DNA from: Nitrosarchaeum sp.
GTDB lineage: Archaea; Thermoproteota; Nitrososphaeria; Nitrososphaerales; Nitrosopumilaceae
Direction of reading: 5' to 3'
NCBI RefSeq assembly: GCF_025699065.1
Contig: NZ_JAILWF010000005.1
Span: 62,001 to 126,000 of the forward strand
DNA: 64,000 bases
A program made the position numbers and the translations under genes. Within the stretch, counting starts at the first letter, position 1. The number at the start of each line of letters is the position of its first letter. The notes below the pieces were generated by a model. It was given only the letters and a program-made list of their open reading frames with translations, was not told the origin of the DNA and searched no databases. Below, piece after piece: positions 33,415 through 43,408 of this stretch.

Positions 33415-34979
33415 GGTAATATTGTCACTGTAACAAATTTACTAATTGAAACATCTTCAATTTGAGCACCTACCAATACTTTGTATGTTCCAGGAGCTGC
33501 TTCATCAGATGCAGAGATTTTTACATCTGCAGTTTTTGGAATACTTAGCTGGAAAGAATGAGAATCACTTGTAGCATCTAAAAATGTTACATAATCAGAG
33601 AGTATCAAGTATACATTCTCATCAACGGTACTCTGGGGTGTGACTGTCAGAGAGATATTTTTTGATTCTCCAGGGAGTAGCGAGATATTTTGAGTGTCAA
33701 GAGTTACATCAAATGGCAAAGGTACAGAAGTGTCAACTACTCCAATTTTATTTTCCACCCATTCGGTAAACCAGATTTTATCTTTGTATATGGAAAAGTC
33801 AAAGACTTGAGCTAAACCACAGTTAAAATTAAGATCACAGTCTCCCCAGGCTGGATTTTTTGATGGAACAAGGTACTCTACAAGAGAATCAGTTTTTGGA
33901 TCTAATACTGCAATACTGTTTGCAGTTTGTTCGTTAAACACTAACTGACCAACAGAATTACTTTCAATCCAATATGGTCTAGATATTGGAGATTTAATGA
34001 CGCCAGTGGAATTACCATAAGTGGATACTTTAGGATCAGATGTTGGGTAAGAGATGAATTGGTTTGTGTCTGGATTAAAAGTAAAGATTGCAGAGTTTGA
34101 GGTGTCAGCAATCCAAATCAGACCATCAGAAACTGTTAATCCGTTTGGAGTAAGTAAATCAGTTGGTAATTGGAATACTTGAATGAAATCAAGAGCTGGA
34201 AGTGAATTTGTATTAGCAGTTGCTATGGAAGTACGATATGCATCTTGATCAAATCTTACAAGTACTCCACCTTGTTGGAAGATCCAATTTGTATACCAGA
34301 CATTGTTGTCTTCATCGATTGCAAAATCACCAGTTACAGAACCATCTACAGGAGATGGAATATTGAGATAACTTAACTCTGCATCAGATAAAGTAGGGTC
34401 TAAGAAAGTGAGTTTGTTTCCATTAAAATCATTTACCACTACTTGTGAGCCAAGTATCTTTAATTTTTGTGGCAGAGAGTCACCATCAGATGGAAAATCA
34501 ATTCGTTGATATTTTTGATCATCTGTAGTAAATTTCCATATAGAGTCATAAGATTCATCTGTAAACCATACAGAACCGTCAGGAGAATAATCCATTCCCC
34601 AGATCATTGAACGACCATTTTGGGGCCAAAGGGGATTTTCAAATTCAGTAAAAGATTCAGAGATAGGATCAAATTTTCCTAGTTTGCCAGTATTTGTTTC
34701 TGCAAACCACACGTTTCCGTTATAATCTGTAACTATTGCTAAAGGATTAGTACAAACAGTTGGAATAGAATATTCTTTGATAAATTTGGTAGATTGTGCA
34801 GGTGAAGATCCACAAAATTGTGCACGTTGAGAGTCAGGAAAATTATCGGCTGGAGTTCCAGTTTTGGTTATCTCTTCATCTTGGATCATTGGCTGGTTAT
34901 TTAGAAGCACTCCTGCAGATAGTGACGTCAGCATGATTGTTCCAAAAAATATAGCGACAATGAGGCCTTTTTTCTTCAC
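33411..34979 (-). CDS. Membrane-anchored Vgb-like beta-propeller
   Basis: An N-terminal hydrophobic anchor (5-25) is followed by repeated propeller blades of the streptogramin-lyase (Vgb) type: GNVWFAETNTGKLGKFDP, GSVWFTDESYDSIWKF, GLIWIADTSNSAIFTFNP and KIWFTEWVENKIGVVD. A C-terminal Ig-like domain (about 425-522) has LLPGESKNISLTVTP. Extracytoplasmic; lyase activity is not implied. It overlaps truD by 4 bp. Confidence 0.85.
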   Translation of the reverse strand: MKKKGLIVAIFFGTIMLTSLSAGVLLNNQPMIQDEEITKTGTPADNFPDSQRAQFCGSSPAQSTKFIKEYSIPTVCTNPLAIVTDYNGNVWFAETNTGKLGKFDPISESFTEFENPLWPQNGRSMIWGMDYSPDGSVWFTDESYDSIWKFTTDDQKYQRIDFPSDGDSLPQKLKILGSQVVVNDFNGNKLTFLDPTLSDAELSYLNIPSPVDGSVTGDFAIDEDNNVWYTNWIFQQGGVLVRFDQDAYRTSIATANTNSLPALDFIQVFQLPTDLLTPNGLTVSDGLIWIADTSNSAIFTFNPDTNQFISYPTSDPKVSTYGNSTGVIKSPISRPYWIESNSVGQLVFNEQTANSIAVLDPKTDSLVEYLVPSKNPAWGDCDLNFNCGLAQVFDFSIYKDKIWFTEWVENKIGVVDTSVPLPFDVTLDTQNISLLPGESKNISLTVTPQSTVDENVYLILSDYVTFLDATSDSHSFQLSIPKTADVKISASDEAAPGTYKVLVGAQIEDVSISKFVTVTILP

Positions 34980-35030
34980 AAATTAAAAAATAATTAACCC
35001 AAGTTATATCTTATTGCAAGAAAAGATCTA

Positions 35031-35384
35031 CTAAAGTAATTTCAAATCGCCAGTAATTTTATCAATTAAATTCTCAGGAGCAGGACCAATTGAAATACAG
35101 GTGATAGTTCCTGGAGCGATTTGAGTATGACCAGCATCAGTGACTTCAGACCAGGGAAGGTCCAGATCAATAGCGTGTTTTTTTACTTCTTGCAATTCCT
35201 TAATTCCTGAAACTTTGAGTACAACTTTTTCTTGGCCTCCCCACCATTTACTGAACCATTCAGGATGAGATTTTCTTACATGTTCAGCACCTAAAACACA
35301 AGCATGACCTACTTGTGCAGCAATCTTTCCTTTTCCCATTTCAAGATCAGTTCTAATTACAATTACTTGCTTGATATCGCCCAT
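35031..35384 (-). CDS. pth2: Peptidyl-tRNA hydrolase, archaeal/eukaryotic type
   Basis: Releases tRNA from stalled peptidyl-tRNA. ATG 35384 gives a 117-residue Pth2: KQVIVIRTDLEMGKGKIAAQ, GHACVLGA, a QEKVVLKV strand and TDAGHTQIAPGTITC. The open frame upstream of this ATG runs through the divergent promoter and is not used. Confidence 0.95.
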   Translation of the reverse strand: MGDIKQVIVIRTDLEMGKGKIAAQVGHACVLGAEHVRKSHPEWFSKWWGGQEKVVLKVSGIKELQEVKKHAIDLDLPWSEVTDAGHTQIAPGTITCISIGPAPENLIDKITGDLKLL

Positions 35385-35441
35385 AAAGATATCAAAATCA
35401 TACTTAATGAAAAACTTTTGAGTTAAATAATTGACAATAAA

Positions 35442-36587
35442 ATGAGAATTGTGTATTATGACGTAATAATTGCTGGTGGAAGTGTTGCTGGATTGATTTG
35501 TGCAAGAGAAGTGGCAAGAAATAATCACAGCGTTCTTGTAATTGAAGAAGATTATGAAATCGGCACACCAGAACACTGTGGTGGATTAGTAAGCACCGCG
35601 GGTCTTGAAGAACTTGGGATAATTCCATTTAGAAAGACTTTTGATCATTTGATAGATTCAGCTGAGATTCATGCACCAAATGGCAATAGTTTTTCTATAA
35701 ACTCAAAGAAGCAAAAAGTTGCAGAAATTAGTAGAAGAGAGTTAGACAAACAACTAGCACATCAAGCACAGAAAAATGGAGCAGTAATCAAAGTAAGAAA
35801 TAGTTTTCAAGAAATAACAGATAAAGGAATAAGAACTAACGAAGGAGAAATTGAATGCACAATCTTTGTTGATGCAAGAGGAGTATCATCTTTAATTCAT
35901 AAAGATAGAACAGGAATTTTATCTTCGGCACAATACGAAATTTATGCGGATTGGATAAAGAAAGGAAGAGTAGAAGTATTTTTAGATCAAGAAAGATATC
36001 CAGGATTTTTTGCATGGGTAATACCTTCTGATGAAGGTAAAGGAAAGATAGGAGTTGCAGGAAAAGGAATCAATGTTGCAGAGACAATAGAAAAATTTCT
36101 GCAGACAAAGGGAAATTACTCAACAGTAAGGAAAATTTATGCCCCAATTTGGATTAAAGGTCCAATTGAAGAATTCGTAAATGGAAAAACAGTAACAATA
36201 GGAGATGCAGCAGGACAAGCAAAGCCAACGACAGCTGGGGGAATTTACTCTAGTGGTATGGGTGGAATGTATGCAGGACAAGCAATTTCAAAATATTTAG
36301 AATCAAAGGAAAGATCAGATTTAGAAGAATATCAAAAAAGATGGACCGAGAAATTTGGAAAAGAATTTGAAAAGCAATTGTTTGCAAGAAAGATTTTAGA
36401 AAGATTAGATAACAATACAATCAATAAATTATTTGAATCTATATCACCTGAAATAATAAAGGAGATTTCTGAAAAAGATGATTTTGATTTTCATACTGGA
36501 TCAATTGTAAAATTACTTGGGATCAAAGGATCACTCAAAACTGCTCAGGTCATAATCGGTGGAGAATTTAAAAAACTCCTAAGTTAG
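35442..36587 (+). CDS. Geranylgeranyl reductase family FAD oxidoreductase
   Basis: FAD-binding Rossmann start (YDVIIAGGSVAGLICAREVA), the CGGLVS motif near residue 47, and the GDAAGQAKPTTAGGIYSSG signature of the family (about 253-271). In archaea these enzymes saturate isoprenoid chains of membrane lipids or quinones, which suits the reduced biphytanyl lipids and menaquinone of this lineage. It could alternatively reduce another prenyl substrate. Confidence 0.9.
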   Translation: MRIVYYDVIIAGGSVAGLICAREVARNNHSVLVIEEDYEIGTPEHCGGLVSTAGLEELGIIPFRKTFDHLIDSAEIHAPNGNSFSINSKKQKVAEISRRELDKQLAHQAQKNGAVIKVRNSFQEITDKGIRTNEGEIECTIFVDARGVSSLIHKDRTGILSSAQYEIYADWIKKGRVEVFLDQERYPGFFAWVIPSDEGKGKIGVAGKGINVAETIEKFLQTKGNYSTVRKIYAPIWIKGPIEEFVNGKTVTIGDAAGQAKPTTAGGIYSSGMGGMYAGQAISKYLESKERSDLEEYQKRWTEKFGKEFEKQLFARKILERLDNNTINKLFESISPEIIKEISEKDDFDFHTGSIVKLLGIKGSLKTAQVIIGGEFKKLLS

Positions 36588-36638
36588 AATGCGTAATTTC
36601 TAAGCAAGGTATAAATGATGTTTACAGAAAATTGTGGC

Positions 36639-36818
36639 ATGTCATCTACTATTTCGTTACCAGCATGTAGTTGTTGTCACAGACATATTATGCCTAATGA
36701 TAAATGTGTAAAATTCAATTGCCCAAATTGCGGTGAGAAATTAATTTGGAGATGCGAAAGTTGCAGAGAATCCGCAAAATCATATACTTGTGATTTGTGT
36801 CATTCTCAGGGACCTTAG
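36639..36818 (+). CDS. Two-zinc-finger protein of the HVO_2753 type
   Basis: 59 residues from ATG 36639, with four CxxC pairs: CSCC, CPNCG, CESC and CDLC, ending SQGP. The arrangement matches the short haloarchaeal zinc protein HVO_2753. As there, it directly precedes the aEF1-beta gene. The upstream ATG 36615 adds eight residues that do not fit the family. Confidence 0.85.
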   Translation: MSSTISLPACSCCHRHIMPNDKCVKFNCPNCGEKLIWRCESCRESAKSYTCDLCHSQGP

Positions 36819-36822
36819 AAAA

Positions 36823-37104
36823 TTGACTCAGTTACTACTAGTTACAAAAATTCTTCCAACTGGAATGGATGTTGATTTAGATAAATTATCAGATTCAATT
36901 AAAGGAGTTCTAAAAGAAGGAATACAAATGAAAAGACATGCAAAAGAGCCATTAGCATTTGGATTAGAATTTCTCAAAGCAGAATTTGTTTTAGAAGACA
37001 AAGAAGGTCAAATGGATTCACTAGAAGATGCTGTTAAATCAGTTGAGGGAGTAAGTGAATTCGAAGTACTCAACATGAGTAGAATGTCTGTGGACATGAA
37101 ATAG
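36823..37104 (+). CDS. ef1b: Translation elongation factor 1-beta (aEF1B)
   Basis: Nucleotide exchange factor for aEF1-alpha. 93 residues from TTG 36823, which fits the family length (about 90); upstream codons overlap the zinc protein. Family features: [35 protein letters not shown] and the final [10 protein letters not shown]-like strand. Confidence 0.92.
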   Translation: MTQLLLVTKILPTGMDVDLDKLSDSIKGVLKEGIQMKRHAKEPLAFGLEFLKAEFVLEDKEGQMDSLEDAVKSVEGVSEFEVLNMSRMSVDMK

Positions 37105-37112
37105 GTGATTTT

Positions 37113-39281
37113 TTGGTACGCAAAGATGAACCTTTGCAGATGAGAGTTGGTGAAGCTAAACAGAGAGATGTTGGTAAAAAGCGCGCCAGAGTCGGACCAG
37201 AAGCAATGGACCAGCTCAAAGTCACACCAGGAGATATCATTGAAGTTATGGGGTCAAGAACCAGCTGTGCCGTTGTTTGGCCAGTAGATGAAGATGAAAA
37301 ATCTCCAGATATTATCAGAATTGATGGACAGACAAGGAAGAATGTGGGAGCATCATTAAATGATATTGTAAAAATTAGAAAGGCAACATCAAAGATTGCA
37401 AAATCAGTAGTGTTGATTCCAGTTAATGATTCAGTTACAGTCGATAAAGAGTTTACAGATTTTGTAAAAAATAGATTGAAAGGATTGCCAATTACACATG
37501 GGGATGAAATTTCAGTTATGATTTTAGGAAACTCGATGGACTTTAAGATTAGCAAGACATCTCCAAAACACATTGTAAAGATTGACAGATCAACTACCCT
37601 CACAATATCTGCCGAAGCTTCAGGAGATAGGAAATCAAGAGTAACTTATGAAGAAGTTGGAGGATTAGGTCATGAAATTAAAGCAATGAGAGAAATTGTT
37701 GAGCTTCCATTAAAGCATCCAGAGTTATTTGTAAGATTAGGAGTAGAGCCGCACAGTGGAGTTTTGTTGTATGGTCCTCCAGGTTGTGGTAAGACATTGA
37801 TTGCAAAAGTTCTTGCAAGTGAATCAGAGGCAAACATGTTTTCAATTAATGGTCCAGAAATTATGAACAAGTATTACGGAGAAACAGAAGCAAAGCTTAG
37901 AGACATCTTCAAAGAAGCTAAAGATAATTCCCCAAGTATTATTTTTATTGATGAAATTGATGCGATTGCTCCAAAAAGAGAAGAAGCATACGGAGATGTA
38001 GAAAAAAGAGTAGTAGCCCAGTTATTGGCATTGATGGATGGTCTCAATGACAGAGGAAATGTAATTGTTCTTGGAGCAACCAACAGACCAGAAAGTATTG
38101 ATCCTGCACTTAGAAGACCTGGAAGATTTGACAGAGAGTTTGAGATATCAGTTCCAAATGATGATGGTAGATTAGAGATTCTCATAATTCACACAAGAGG
38201 AATGCCAGTTGCAGCAGATGTTGACCTTAAAGACTTGGCTGCAGAATTACATGGATATACTGGGGCAGATATCAAGTCACTTTGCAGAGAAGCTGCACTA
38301 AAATCAATTCGACGTTATCTCCCTGAAATTGATTTAGAGACTGAGAAAATCTCATCAGAGGTTTTAGAATCAATGCAAATAAAATTAAGCGACTTTTACG
38401 ATGCAATGCATGATGTAATTCCTACAGCAATGAGAGAGTTTTACGTTGAAAGACCAAAAGTATGGTGGCATGATGTTGGAGGATTAGATGAGATCAAAAA
38501 ATCATTAACAGATAATCTTATTGTAGCTATGAAAGAGCCAACTAAATTTACAAAGATGGGGATAAAACCACCAAAAGGTGCGCTAATTTATGGTCCTCCT
38601 GGTTGTGGTAAGACGTTGATTGCAAGGGCATTAGCTACTGAGACCGGAGCCAATATGATACTAGTCAAAGGTCCAGAGATTCTTTCAAAATGGATAGGTG
38701 AATCAGAAAAAGCTGTAAGAGAAATTTTCAGAAAAGCAAAAACATCATCGCCATGTGTTGTAATTTTTGATGAACTAGATTCACTTGCACGAATCAAATC
38801 TGGAGAAGGTGGAGTAGGCGAAACGGTTCTTAGTCAGTTGTTAACTGAGATTGAAGAAGGTACATCATCACGGGTAGCTGTAATTGGAATTACAAATAGA
38901 CCAGACGTTTTAGATAACTCGTTACTTAGAACGGGAAGATTAGATATTGTACTTTATGTTCCACCACCAGACGATAAAGGCAGATTGGAAATTATCAAGA
39001 TTTTGACAAAGAAAATGCCACTTGCAAGTGATGTAAAGTTAGAAGAGATTGCAGTTGCCACTCAAAATTATACAGGAGCTGATTTAGCTGCACTTTGCAG
39101 AGAATCAGCAGTTCAAGCAATGAGAAGCAATAATGCAAAAATTACAAACTCTGACTTTGCTAAAGGTATGAAGCAGATTAAACCATCAATCACTAAAGAA
39201 GTGGATCAATGGTACAAGACGGTAAGAGAAAGTATATCTAATGTCGTACCTAAAGTAGGAGATAAATCATTTTACGGATAA
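37113..39281 (+). CDS. cdc48: Cdc48/VCP-like AAA ATPase
   Basis: Double-psi-barrel N-domain (residues 1-190), then two AAA modules, each with Walker [10 protein letters not shown], Walker B ([14 protein letters not shown] and [12 protein letters not shown]) and arginine fingers ([19 protein letters not shown]). Unfolds or extracts proteins, usually for degradation. 722 aa, TTG start 8 bp after aEF1-beta. The second arginine-finger loop differs somewhat ([10 protein letters not shown]). Confidence 0.95.
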   Translation: MVRKDEPLQMRVGEAKQRDVGKKRARVGPEAMDQLKVTPGDIIEVMGSRTSCAVVWPVDEDEKSPDIIRIDGQTRKNVGASLNDIVKIRKATSKIAKSVVLIPVNDSVTVDKEFTDFVKNRLKGLPITHGDEISVMILGNSMDFKISKTSPKHIVKIDRSTTLTISAEASGDRKSRVTYEEVGGLGHEIKAMREIVELPLKHPELFVRLGVEPHSGVLLYGPPGCGKTLIAKVLASESEANMFSINGPEIMNKYYGETEAKLRDIFKEAKDNSPSIIFIDEIDAIAPKREEAYGDVEKRVVAQLLALMDGLNDRGNVIVLGATNRPESIDPALRRPGRFDREFEISVPNDDGRLEILIIHTRGMPVAADVDLKDLAAELHGYTGADIKSLCREAALKSIRRYLPEIDLETEKISSEVLESMQIKLSDFYDAMHDVIPTAMREFYVERPKVWWHDVGGLDEIKKSLTDNLIVAMKEPTKFTKMGIKPPKGALIYGPPGCGKTLIARALATETGANMILVKGPEILSKWIGESEKAVREIFRKAKTSSPCVVIFDELDSLARIKSGEGGVGETVLSQLLTEIEEGTSSRVAVIGITNRPDVLDNSLLRTGRLDIVLYVPPPDDKGRLEIIKILTKKMPLASDVKLEEIAVATQNYTGADLAALCRESAVQAMRSNNAKITNSDFAKGMKQIKPSITKEVDQWYKTVRESISNVVPKVGDKSFYG

Positions 39282-39283
39282 AA

Positions 39284-39580
39284 ATGGCAATACCACTAAG
39301 AAACAAAGTATTTGAAAAGATCAAAGAAGTAAATTCTCTTACAGATGTAGAGTTGTACAAAGCTTTGACCAAAGACGGGATGATTATCTCTGAAGACAAA
39401 TTCAATAAACTATTGCTGGATTTGGAAATTTTAGGGTTAATCAAAGTTGCATGGATTACAAAAGATGCACGAAGAATAGAAGTGGTAGTGATAAAAGAAG
39501 AGATAGACATTGTAGATGAGCAAAATCAGGAAATGATGGAAAAAGATTATGAAGCAAGCTTTCCTGGCTTTGAAAAATAA
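39284..39580 (+). CDS. Winged-helix-like small protein
   Basis: 98 residues: helices (MIISEDKFNKLLLDLEILG) and a wing strand pair (IKVAWITKDARRIEVVVI). An archaeal family often found next to cdc48; here it starts 2 bp after the cdc48 stop, so it is cotranscribed. Function unknown. Confidence 0.75.
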   Translation: MAIPLRNKVFEKIKEVNSLTDVELYKALTKDGMIISEDKFNKLLLDLEILGLIKVAWITKDARRIEVVVIKEEIDIVDEQNQEMMEKDYEASFPGFEK

Positions 39581-39587
39581 TTAATTT

Positions 39588-40496
39588 TTAGAATAGTGGG
39601 AAATGAAATGCTGCATCTAATGCAACTGCAACAAAAATTATTGTAAGATAAGGAGCAGTTACTTTGTATGCCTTCCATGCAAATTCAGATGTAGGAGTCT
39701 TTGTTAGTTTGTAATGATATGCCAACATCAAACCACCAGAGACTGCAGCGATTGCAGTGTAAACAATTCCCATACCAAATGCAGGAAGAATCATCGAGTA
39801 TGGAAGTAGGATCAATGTATTTCCTAGAATGTATTTTGATGTTCTTTGCATTCCAATTACTACTGGCAACATTGGAATGTTTGCTTGTGCATATTCATCT
39901 TTAATCTTCATTGCAAGACACCAAAAGTGTGATGGGGTCCATACAAATACCAAAAAGCCAACTAGGAATCCCAAGATATCCATACTGCCTGTTGCAGCAG
40001 ACCAACCAGCCCAAGCTGCAGCGCTGCCAGCAATTCCACCAATTACTATATTTGATGTGTTTAATCGCTTAAGCCACACTGTGTAAATAATTACGTAAGA
40101 GAAAATTCCTAGTGCAATAAAAAATGCAGATACTGGATTTAATGCAAAAAATCCGTAAATTACAGAGACACAACTTACAACAACTCCATAAAGTAATACG
40201 TGAGATGCTGCCATTCTACCAGAGGGAATTGGTCTAGTGCTGGTTCGGGTCATTTTTGGATCAATGTCTTTATCATAATAATGGTTCAAGGCACTTGAAC
40301 CAGCAGATGCCAAAGCTCCTGCAATAATAATATGCAAATAATGAATTAATTCAATTGGATTTTCAGTCGGAATTAGTTTATTTGCAGCATACATCGATGT
40401 AACAGCTGTAATTACCAATAGTACAACGATTCGTGGTTTGGATATTTCCAATATTTCCTTAAATCCCAATCTCACTATATCCAAATCAGAAGCCAT
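39588..40496 (-). CDS. ctaB: Protoheme IX farnesyltransferase (heme O synthase)
   Basis: UbiA-fold prenyltransferase with nine hydrophobic helices; the first Asp motif NHYYDKDIDPKMTRTSTRP (about 88-106) and second WTPSHFWCLAMKIKDEY are those of CtaB. It makes heme O for a heme-copper terminal oxidase. Convergent with the winged-helix gene, divergent from the copper protein at 40570. Confidence 0.94.
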   Translation of the reverse strand: MASDLDIVRLGFKEILEISKPRIVVLLVITAVTSMYAANKLIPTENPIELIHYLHIIIAGALASAGSSALNHYYDKDIDPKMTRTSTRPIPSGRMAASHVLLYGVVVSCVSVIYGFFALNPVSAFFIALGIFSYVIIYTVWLKRLNTSNIVIGGIAGSAAAWAGWSAATGSMDILGFLVGFLVFVWTPSHFWCLAMKIKDEYAQANIPMLPVVIGMQRTSKYILGNTLILLPYSMILPAFGMGIVYTAIAAVSGGLMLAYHYKLTKTPTSEFAWKAYKVTAPYLTIIFVAVALDAAFHFPLF

Positions 40497-40569
40497 TTAA
40501 TTTATTCGACTTTAATGATCTGATGTATTTCAAAAGGAATAAGTATCACAATCCTAACAGCTAGCTTGA

Positions 40570-41661
40570 ATGAGTAATTGGGACCTCATGATGCCAGGCA
40601 TGGGATTGACAGCTATTGGAGTTGCAGGTGTGACAATATCGTATTCAGGAATAGCTCACACCTTTGTAGATGGAATGCATGCTCTAACTGGTCTAACTAT
40701 GTTTGTTGGATTGATCTTTTTGGCAGCAGGTATCTTAGATGGGGGTGTCTCTACTAGTAATAGGGCCAAAGCAACTACCCTAGTAATCGTATCAATTGTG
40801 TTATCTTTTGCAACATTTGGACTTACAATGAACTCTTCAAATTACACCATTACACTTGCAGGACTCTTAATGGCCATTGCATTTCCATCAATAATTATAT
40901 CATATCTAATAATGAAGATGCCACAGTATGCTAAACCAGTAGGTGCCATAGTTGGAATGGCAGCTGCTACTGGAATTATCATGTGGTTTGCATTTGGTCT
41001 AGTTAGTCCAGATACATATATGATCAATGAGCCTATAATTGAAGAGATTAAAGAAGAGATAGTAGTATCTTCAGCTCCAATATATCCAATAACAATTTTG
41101 GAAAAATCAGATGTGCAAGGAAATCCAGATTATGATCCAGATGTGGCACATGTTCCAAAAGGTAATGTTGTTGAATGGACTAATGTGGATGCAGTAGTAC
41201 ACACAGTTACTAGCTCTGCTGACTTTGGAGACACATTTAACTCAAATATGATAAATGCTGGTGAGAAATTTTCACTAGATACAAACAATCTTGATGTTGG
41301 GGAATATGAATACATGTGCATAGTACATCCTTGGATGATTGCAACTTTGATAATTGAAGAACCAAAAGAGGATGTCAAAGTCGTAATTCCACAAGGGGCT
41401 GGAATAATTAGTGAAGGTCAGGTCTATTATGATCCACAAGTAATTCAGATTGAATCTGGAACAACTGTTGTTTGGGAGAATGCAGATAGTGCAATGCATA
41501 CAGTAACTTCAGGTAGTGCAGAGACAGGAGCAGATGGAAAGTTTGATTCAGAGATGATGGCAGCTGGTGATTCATTTAAACACTCATTTAATTCTCCAGG
41601 AAAGATAGATTACTTTTGCATGTTACATCCTTGGATGGTTGGTACTGTAGAAGTACAATAG
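40570..41661 (+). CDS. Membrane protein with two plastocyanin-like copper domains
   Basis: Five N-terminal hydrophobic helices (residues 1-150), then two cupredoxin domains (about 175-262 and 270-363). Each keeps the type-1 copper ligands: HTVTSS with YMCIVHPWM, and MHTVTSG with YFCMLHPWM (His, Cys, His, Met). An electron carrier at the outer face of the membrane; adjacency to ctaB supports a role in respiration. ATG start. Confidence 0.92.
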   Translation: MSNWDLMMPGMGLTAIGVAGVTISYSGIAHTFVDGMHALTGLTMFVGLIFLAAGILDGGVSTSNRAKATTLVIVSIVLSFATFGLTMNSSNYTITLAGLLMAIAFPSIIISYLIMKMPQYAKPVGAIVGMAAATGIIMWFAFGLVSPDTYMINEPIIEEIKEEIVVSSAPIYPITILEKSDVQGNPDYDPDVAHVPKGNVVEWTNVDAVVHTVTSSADFGDTFNSNMINAGEKFSLDTNNLDVGEYEYMCIVHPWMIATLIIEEPKEDVKVVIPQGAGIISEGQVYYDPQVIQIESGTTVVWENADSAMHTVTSGSAETGADGKFDSEMMAAGDSFKHSFNSPGKIDYFCMLHPWMVGTVEVQ

Positions 41662-41663
41662 AT

Positions 41664-42065
41664 TTGAAATTAATAATTACAGAATCTCAAAAAAATATAC
41701 TAGCAAATTATGCAGATAGTGAAAGACCAAATGAGTCGTGTGCTGTTTTATTTGGCGCTGCAAATGACGAACAATCTACAGTAAAAGAGATATTTCTTAC
41801 ACAAAATATCGAAGAATCACCAGTCAATTTTACAATATCAAATGATGAATTACTCAAAGTCTACAAAACTGCAGAAGATAAAAAAATGCAGGTTGTAGGA
41901 ATATTTCATTCTCATCCAAATTCAGAGGCATATCCATCAGAGACAGATAAGAAATTCATGCAAAGTAATCCCGTAATATGGGTGATTTATTCAGGAGTAA
42001 CAAATGACTTTAAAGCATATTTTCTAGAATCTGAAATAATTCAAGTTGCAATTGAAGTAAATTAA
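41664..42065 (+). CDS. JAMM/MPN+ (M67) metalloprotease
   Basis: Starts with TTG two bases after the copper protein. Residues for zinc and catalysis: ESCAVLFG (Glu), IFHSHPNSEAYPSETD (His, His, Asp). 133 residues, a minimal MPN+ domain, as in archaeal enzymes that cleave ubiquitin-like or sulfur-carrier proteins (JAMM1 type). The substrate here is unknown; no ubiquitin-like gene is in the window. Confidence 0.88.
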   Translation: MKLIITESQKNILANYADSERPNESCAVLFGAANDEQSTVKEIFLTQNIEESPVNFTISNDELLKVYKTAEDKKMQVVGIFHSHPNSEAYPSETDKKFMQSNPVIWVIYSGVTNDFKAYFLESEIIQVAIEVN

Positions 42066-42160
42066 CTATCTAACTGAAACTCGTTTTTTAGTATTTTTTC
42101 ATTTTTTTGTAATTTTTTTAGCTCTTCAGCATTTGTTTTACGAGTTTTACTTGTTGCCAT
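42062..42160 (-). CDS. Basic helical microprotein, 32 aa
   Basis: ATG frame of 32 codons, lysine-rich (MATSKTRKTNAEELKKLQKN) and continuously helical. Its end overlaps the JAMM gene by 4 bp on the opposite strand. Plausible but small. Confidence 0.4.
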   Translation of the reverse strand: MATSKTRKTNAEELKKLQKNEKILKNEFQLDS

Positions 42161-42222
42161 ATAGTAGAGTAATTTTTTCTAGTAGTTTAATATGTTGAAA
42201 AAAATCAATTTTGGTTTCAAAC

Positions 42223-42654
42223 TTAGGTACCTCTAGGTTGTTCATAGTCTTTTTTAATAATTAATTCATCAAAGCCTTCATCAATTACTGGTGTTTCAAG
42301 TTCTTTGAGTTGTTTGTAAATTACAGTTAGTGGAAATGGGTCATGTCTACTTTTTTGTCTTTTTTCAAGTAACCCCCTTGATGTATTCATCAAGATTCCT
42401 CTTACTTTGGCATTGTATTTTTTTGCAAGATCTATGTGTTGCTTTCGTATGGAAGTAGTCAGATTGGTGTCATCAATTACAACATTTTTTCCTGCTTTTA
42501 GACATTCTTCGATGTATTCAAGTTCCTTTTTTCTATTATTATCAAAAAAGGATAATGCTATACGTTCATGATCAAAATTTGCCTTAATGTAAGTGGTCTT
42601 TCCACTCAGCGCAACTCCAATCATTAAAACATATTCTAATTTTGACACATACAT
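42223..42654 (-). CDS. P-loop kinase, paralogue of the gene at 28047
   Basis: Walker A GVALSGKTTY, then VVIDDTNLTTSIRKQHI (lid/nucleophile region) and the C-terminal PVIDEGFDELI motif. Small AAA_33-type kinase, 143 aa; RNA, nucleotide or metabolite kinase activity is possible. Confidence 0.8.
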   Translation of the reverse strand: MYVSKLEYVLMIGVALSGKTTYIKANFDHERIALSFFDNNRKKELEYIEECLKAGKNVVIDDTNLTTSIRKQHIDLAKKYNAKVRGILMNTSRGLLEKRQKSRHDPFPLTVIYKQLKELETPVIDEGFDELIIKKDYEQPRGT

Positions 42655-42800
42655 CTCATACTAATCAAAGATTTAAAATTAGATTTTTGTTTTAAGCAGG
42701 ATTACAACTGAATTAACAGAATATACAATAATACTTTCTTCTGTATTGAAATATCATTTTTTATTCATAAAAAAAATACTAATATAAAAAAGTAAAAAAA

Positions 42801-43271
42801 TTATGCGAGAAATGCTCGTAGCATCCAAGCCATCTTTTCATGTTTTTCCATGAGGCCTGTTAAGAAATCAGATGTTCCTGCATCACCAAGTTTTGCACAT
42901 GTCTCAAGGTCTTGTCTTAATGCACGAATCACAGATTCATGATCATCTAATAGATTTCTAAGCATTGTTTTTGGTTCAGGATAGGTATCTGGTTGTTCTT
43001 TTAGTCTACTATTGCCAATAAACTCTGCAAGTGTTGCCTTTGCTTTACCACCTAATGCTCTATTTCTCTCTGCAACGTCATCGATGACTTGATCTATTTC
43101 CTCATATTGAGACTCGAAGAATTTGTGTAGATCATTGAATTGCATTCCAATTACATTCCAATGATAGTTTCTTGTCTTTGTGTACAAGATGTATTCGTCA
43201 GATACAAGACGATTTAGAATGTCAGAGATGTTTTTAGAATTTTCAGACGATATTCCGATGTTAGTTTCCAT
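42801..43271 (-). CDS. dps: Dps-like ferritin family protein
   Basis: Protects DNA against iron and peroxide by oxidising and storing iron in a 12-mer. Ferroxidase-site residues: YHWNVIGMQFNDLHKFFESQYEEIDQVIDDVAER (seen in two parts, H-x12-H and D/E). 156 aa with the family's four-helix layout. The 137-bp upstream gap holds only an AT-rich promoter. Confidence 0.93.
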   Translation of the reverse strand: METNIGISSENSKNISDILNRLVSDEYILYTKTRNYHWNVIGMQFNDLHKFFESQYEEIDQVIDDVAERNRALGGKAKATLAEFIGNSRLKEQPDTYPEPKTMLRNLLDDHESVIRALRQDLETCAKLGDAGTSDFLTGLMEKHEKMAWMLRAFLA

Positions 43272-43408
43272 AATAATTTTTTATCAATCATAAAATAAAA
43301 GGGTTGTTTTGACTTTCAGAAAGATTACAAATTTTATTTCATTATACAATTGTAGAACGAGTATGCCCAGAGTTTTTGAATTAAATATCCCTTCTTTCAA
43401 ATAAAATC

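Noticed and set aside
35385-35576. 64-residue extension of Pth2
   Set aside because: It would read through the shared promoter region and into the divergent reductase gene; the Pth2 family starts at ATG 35384.
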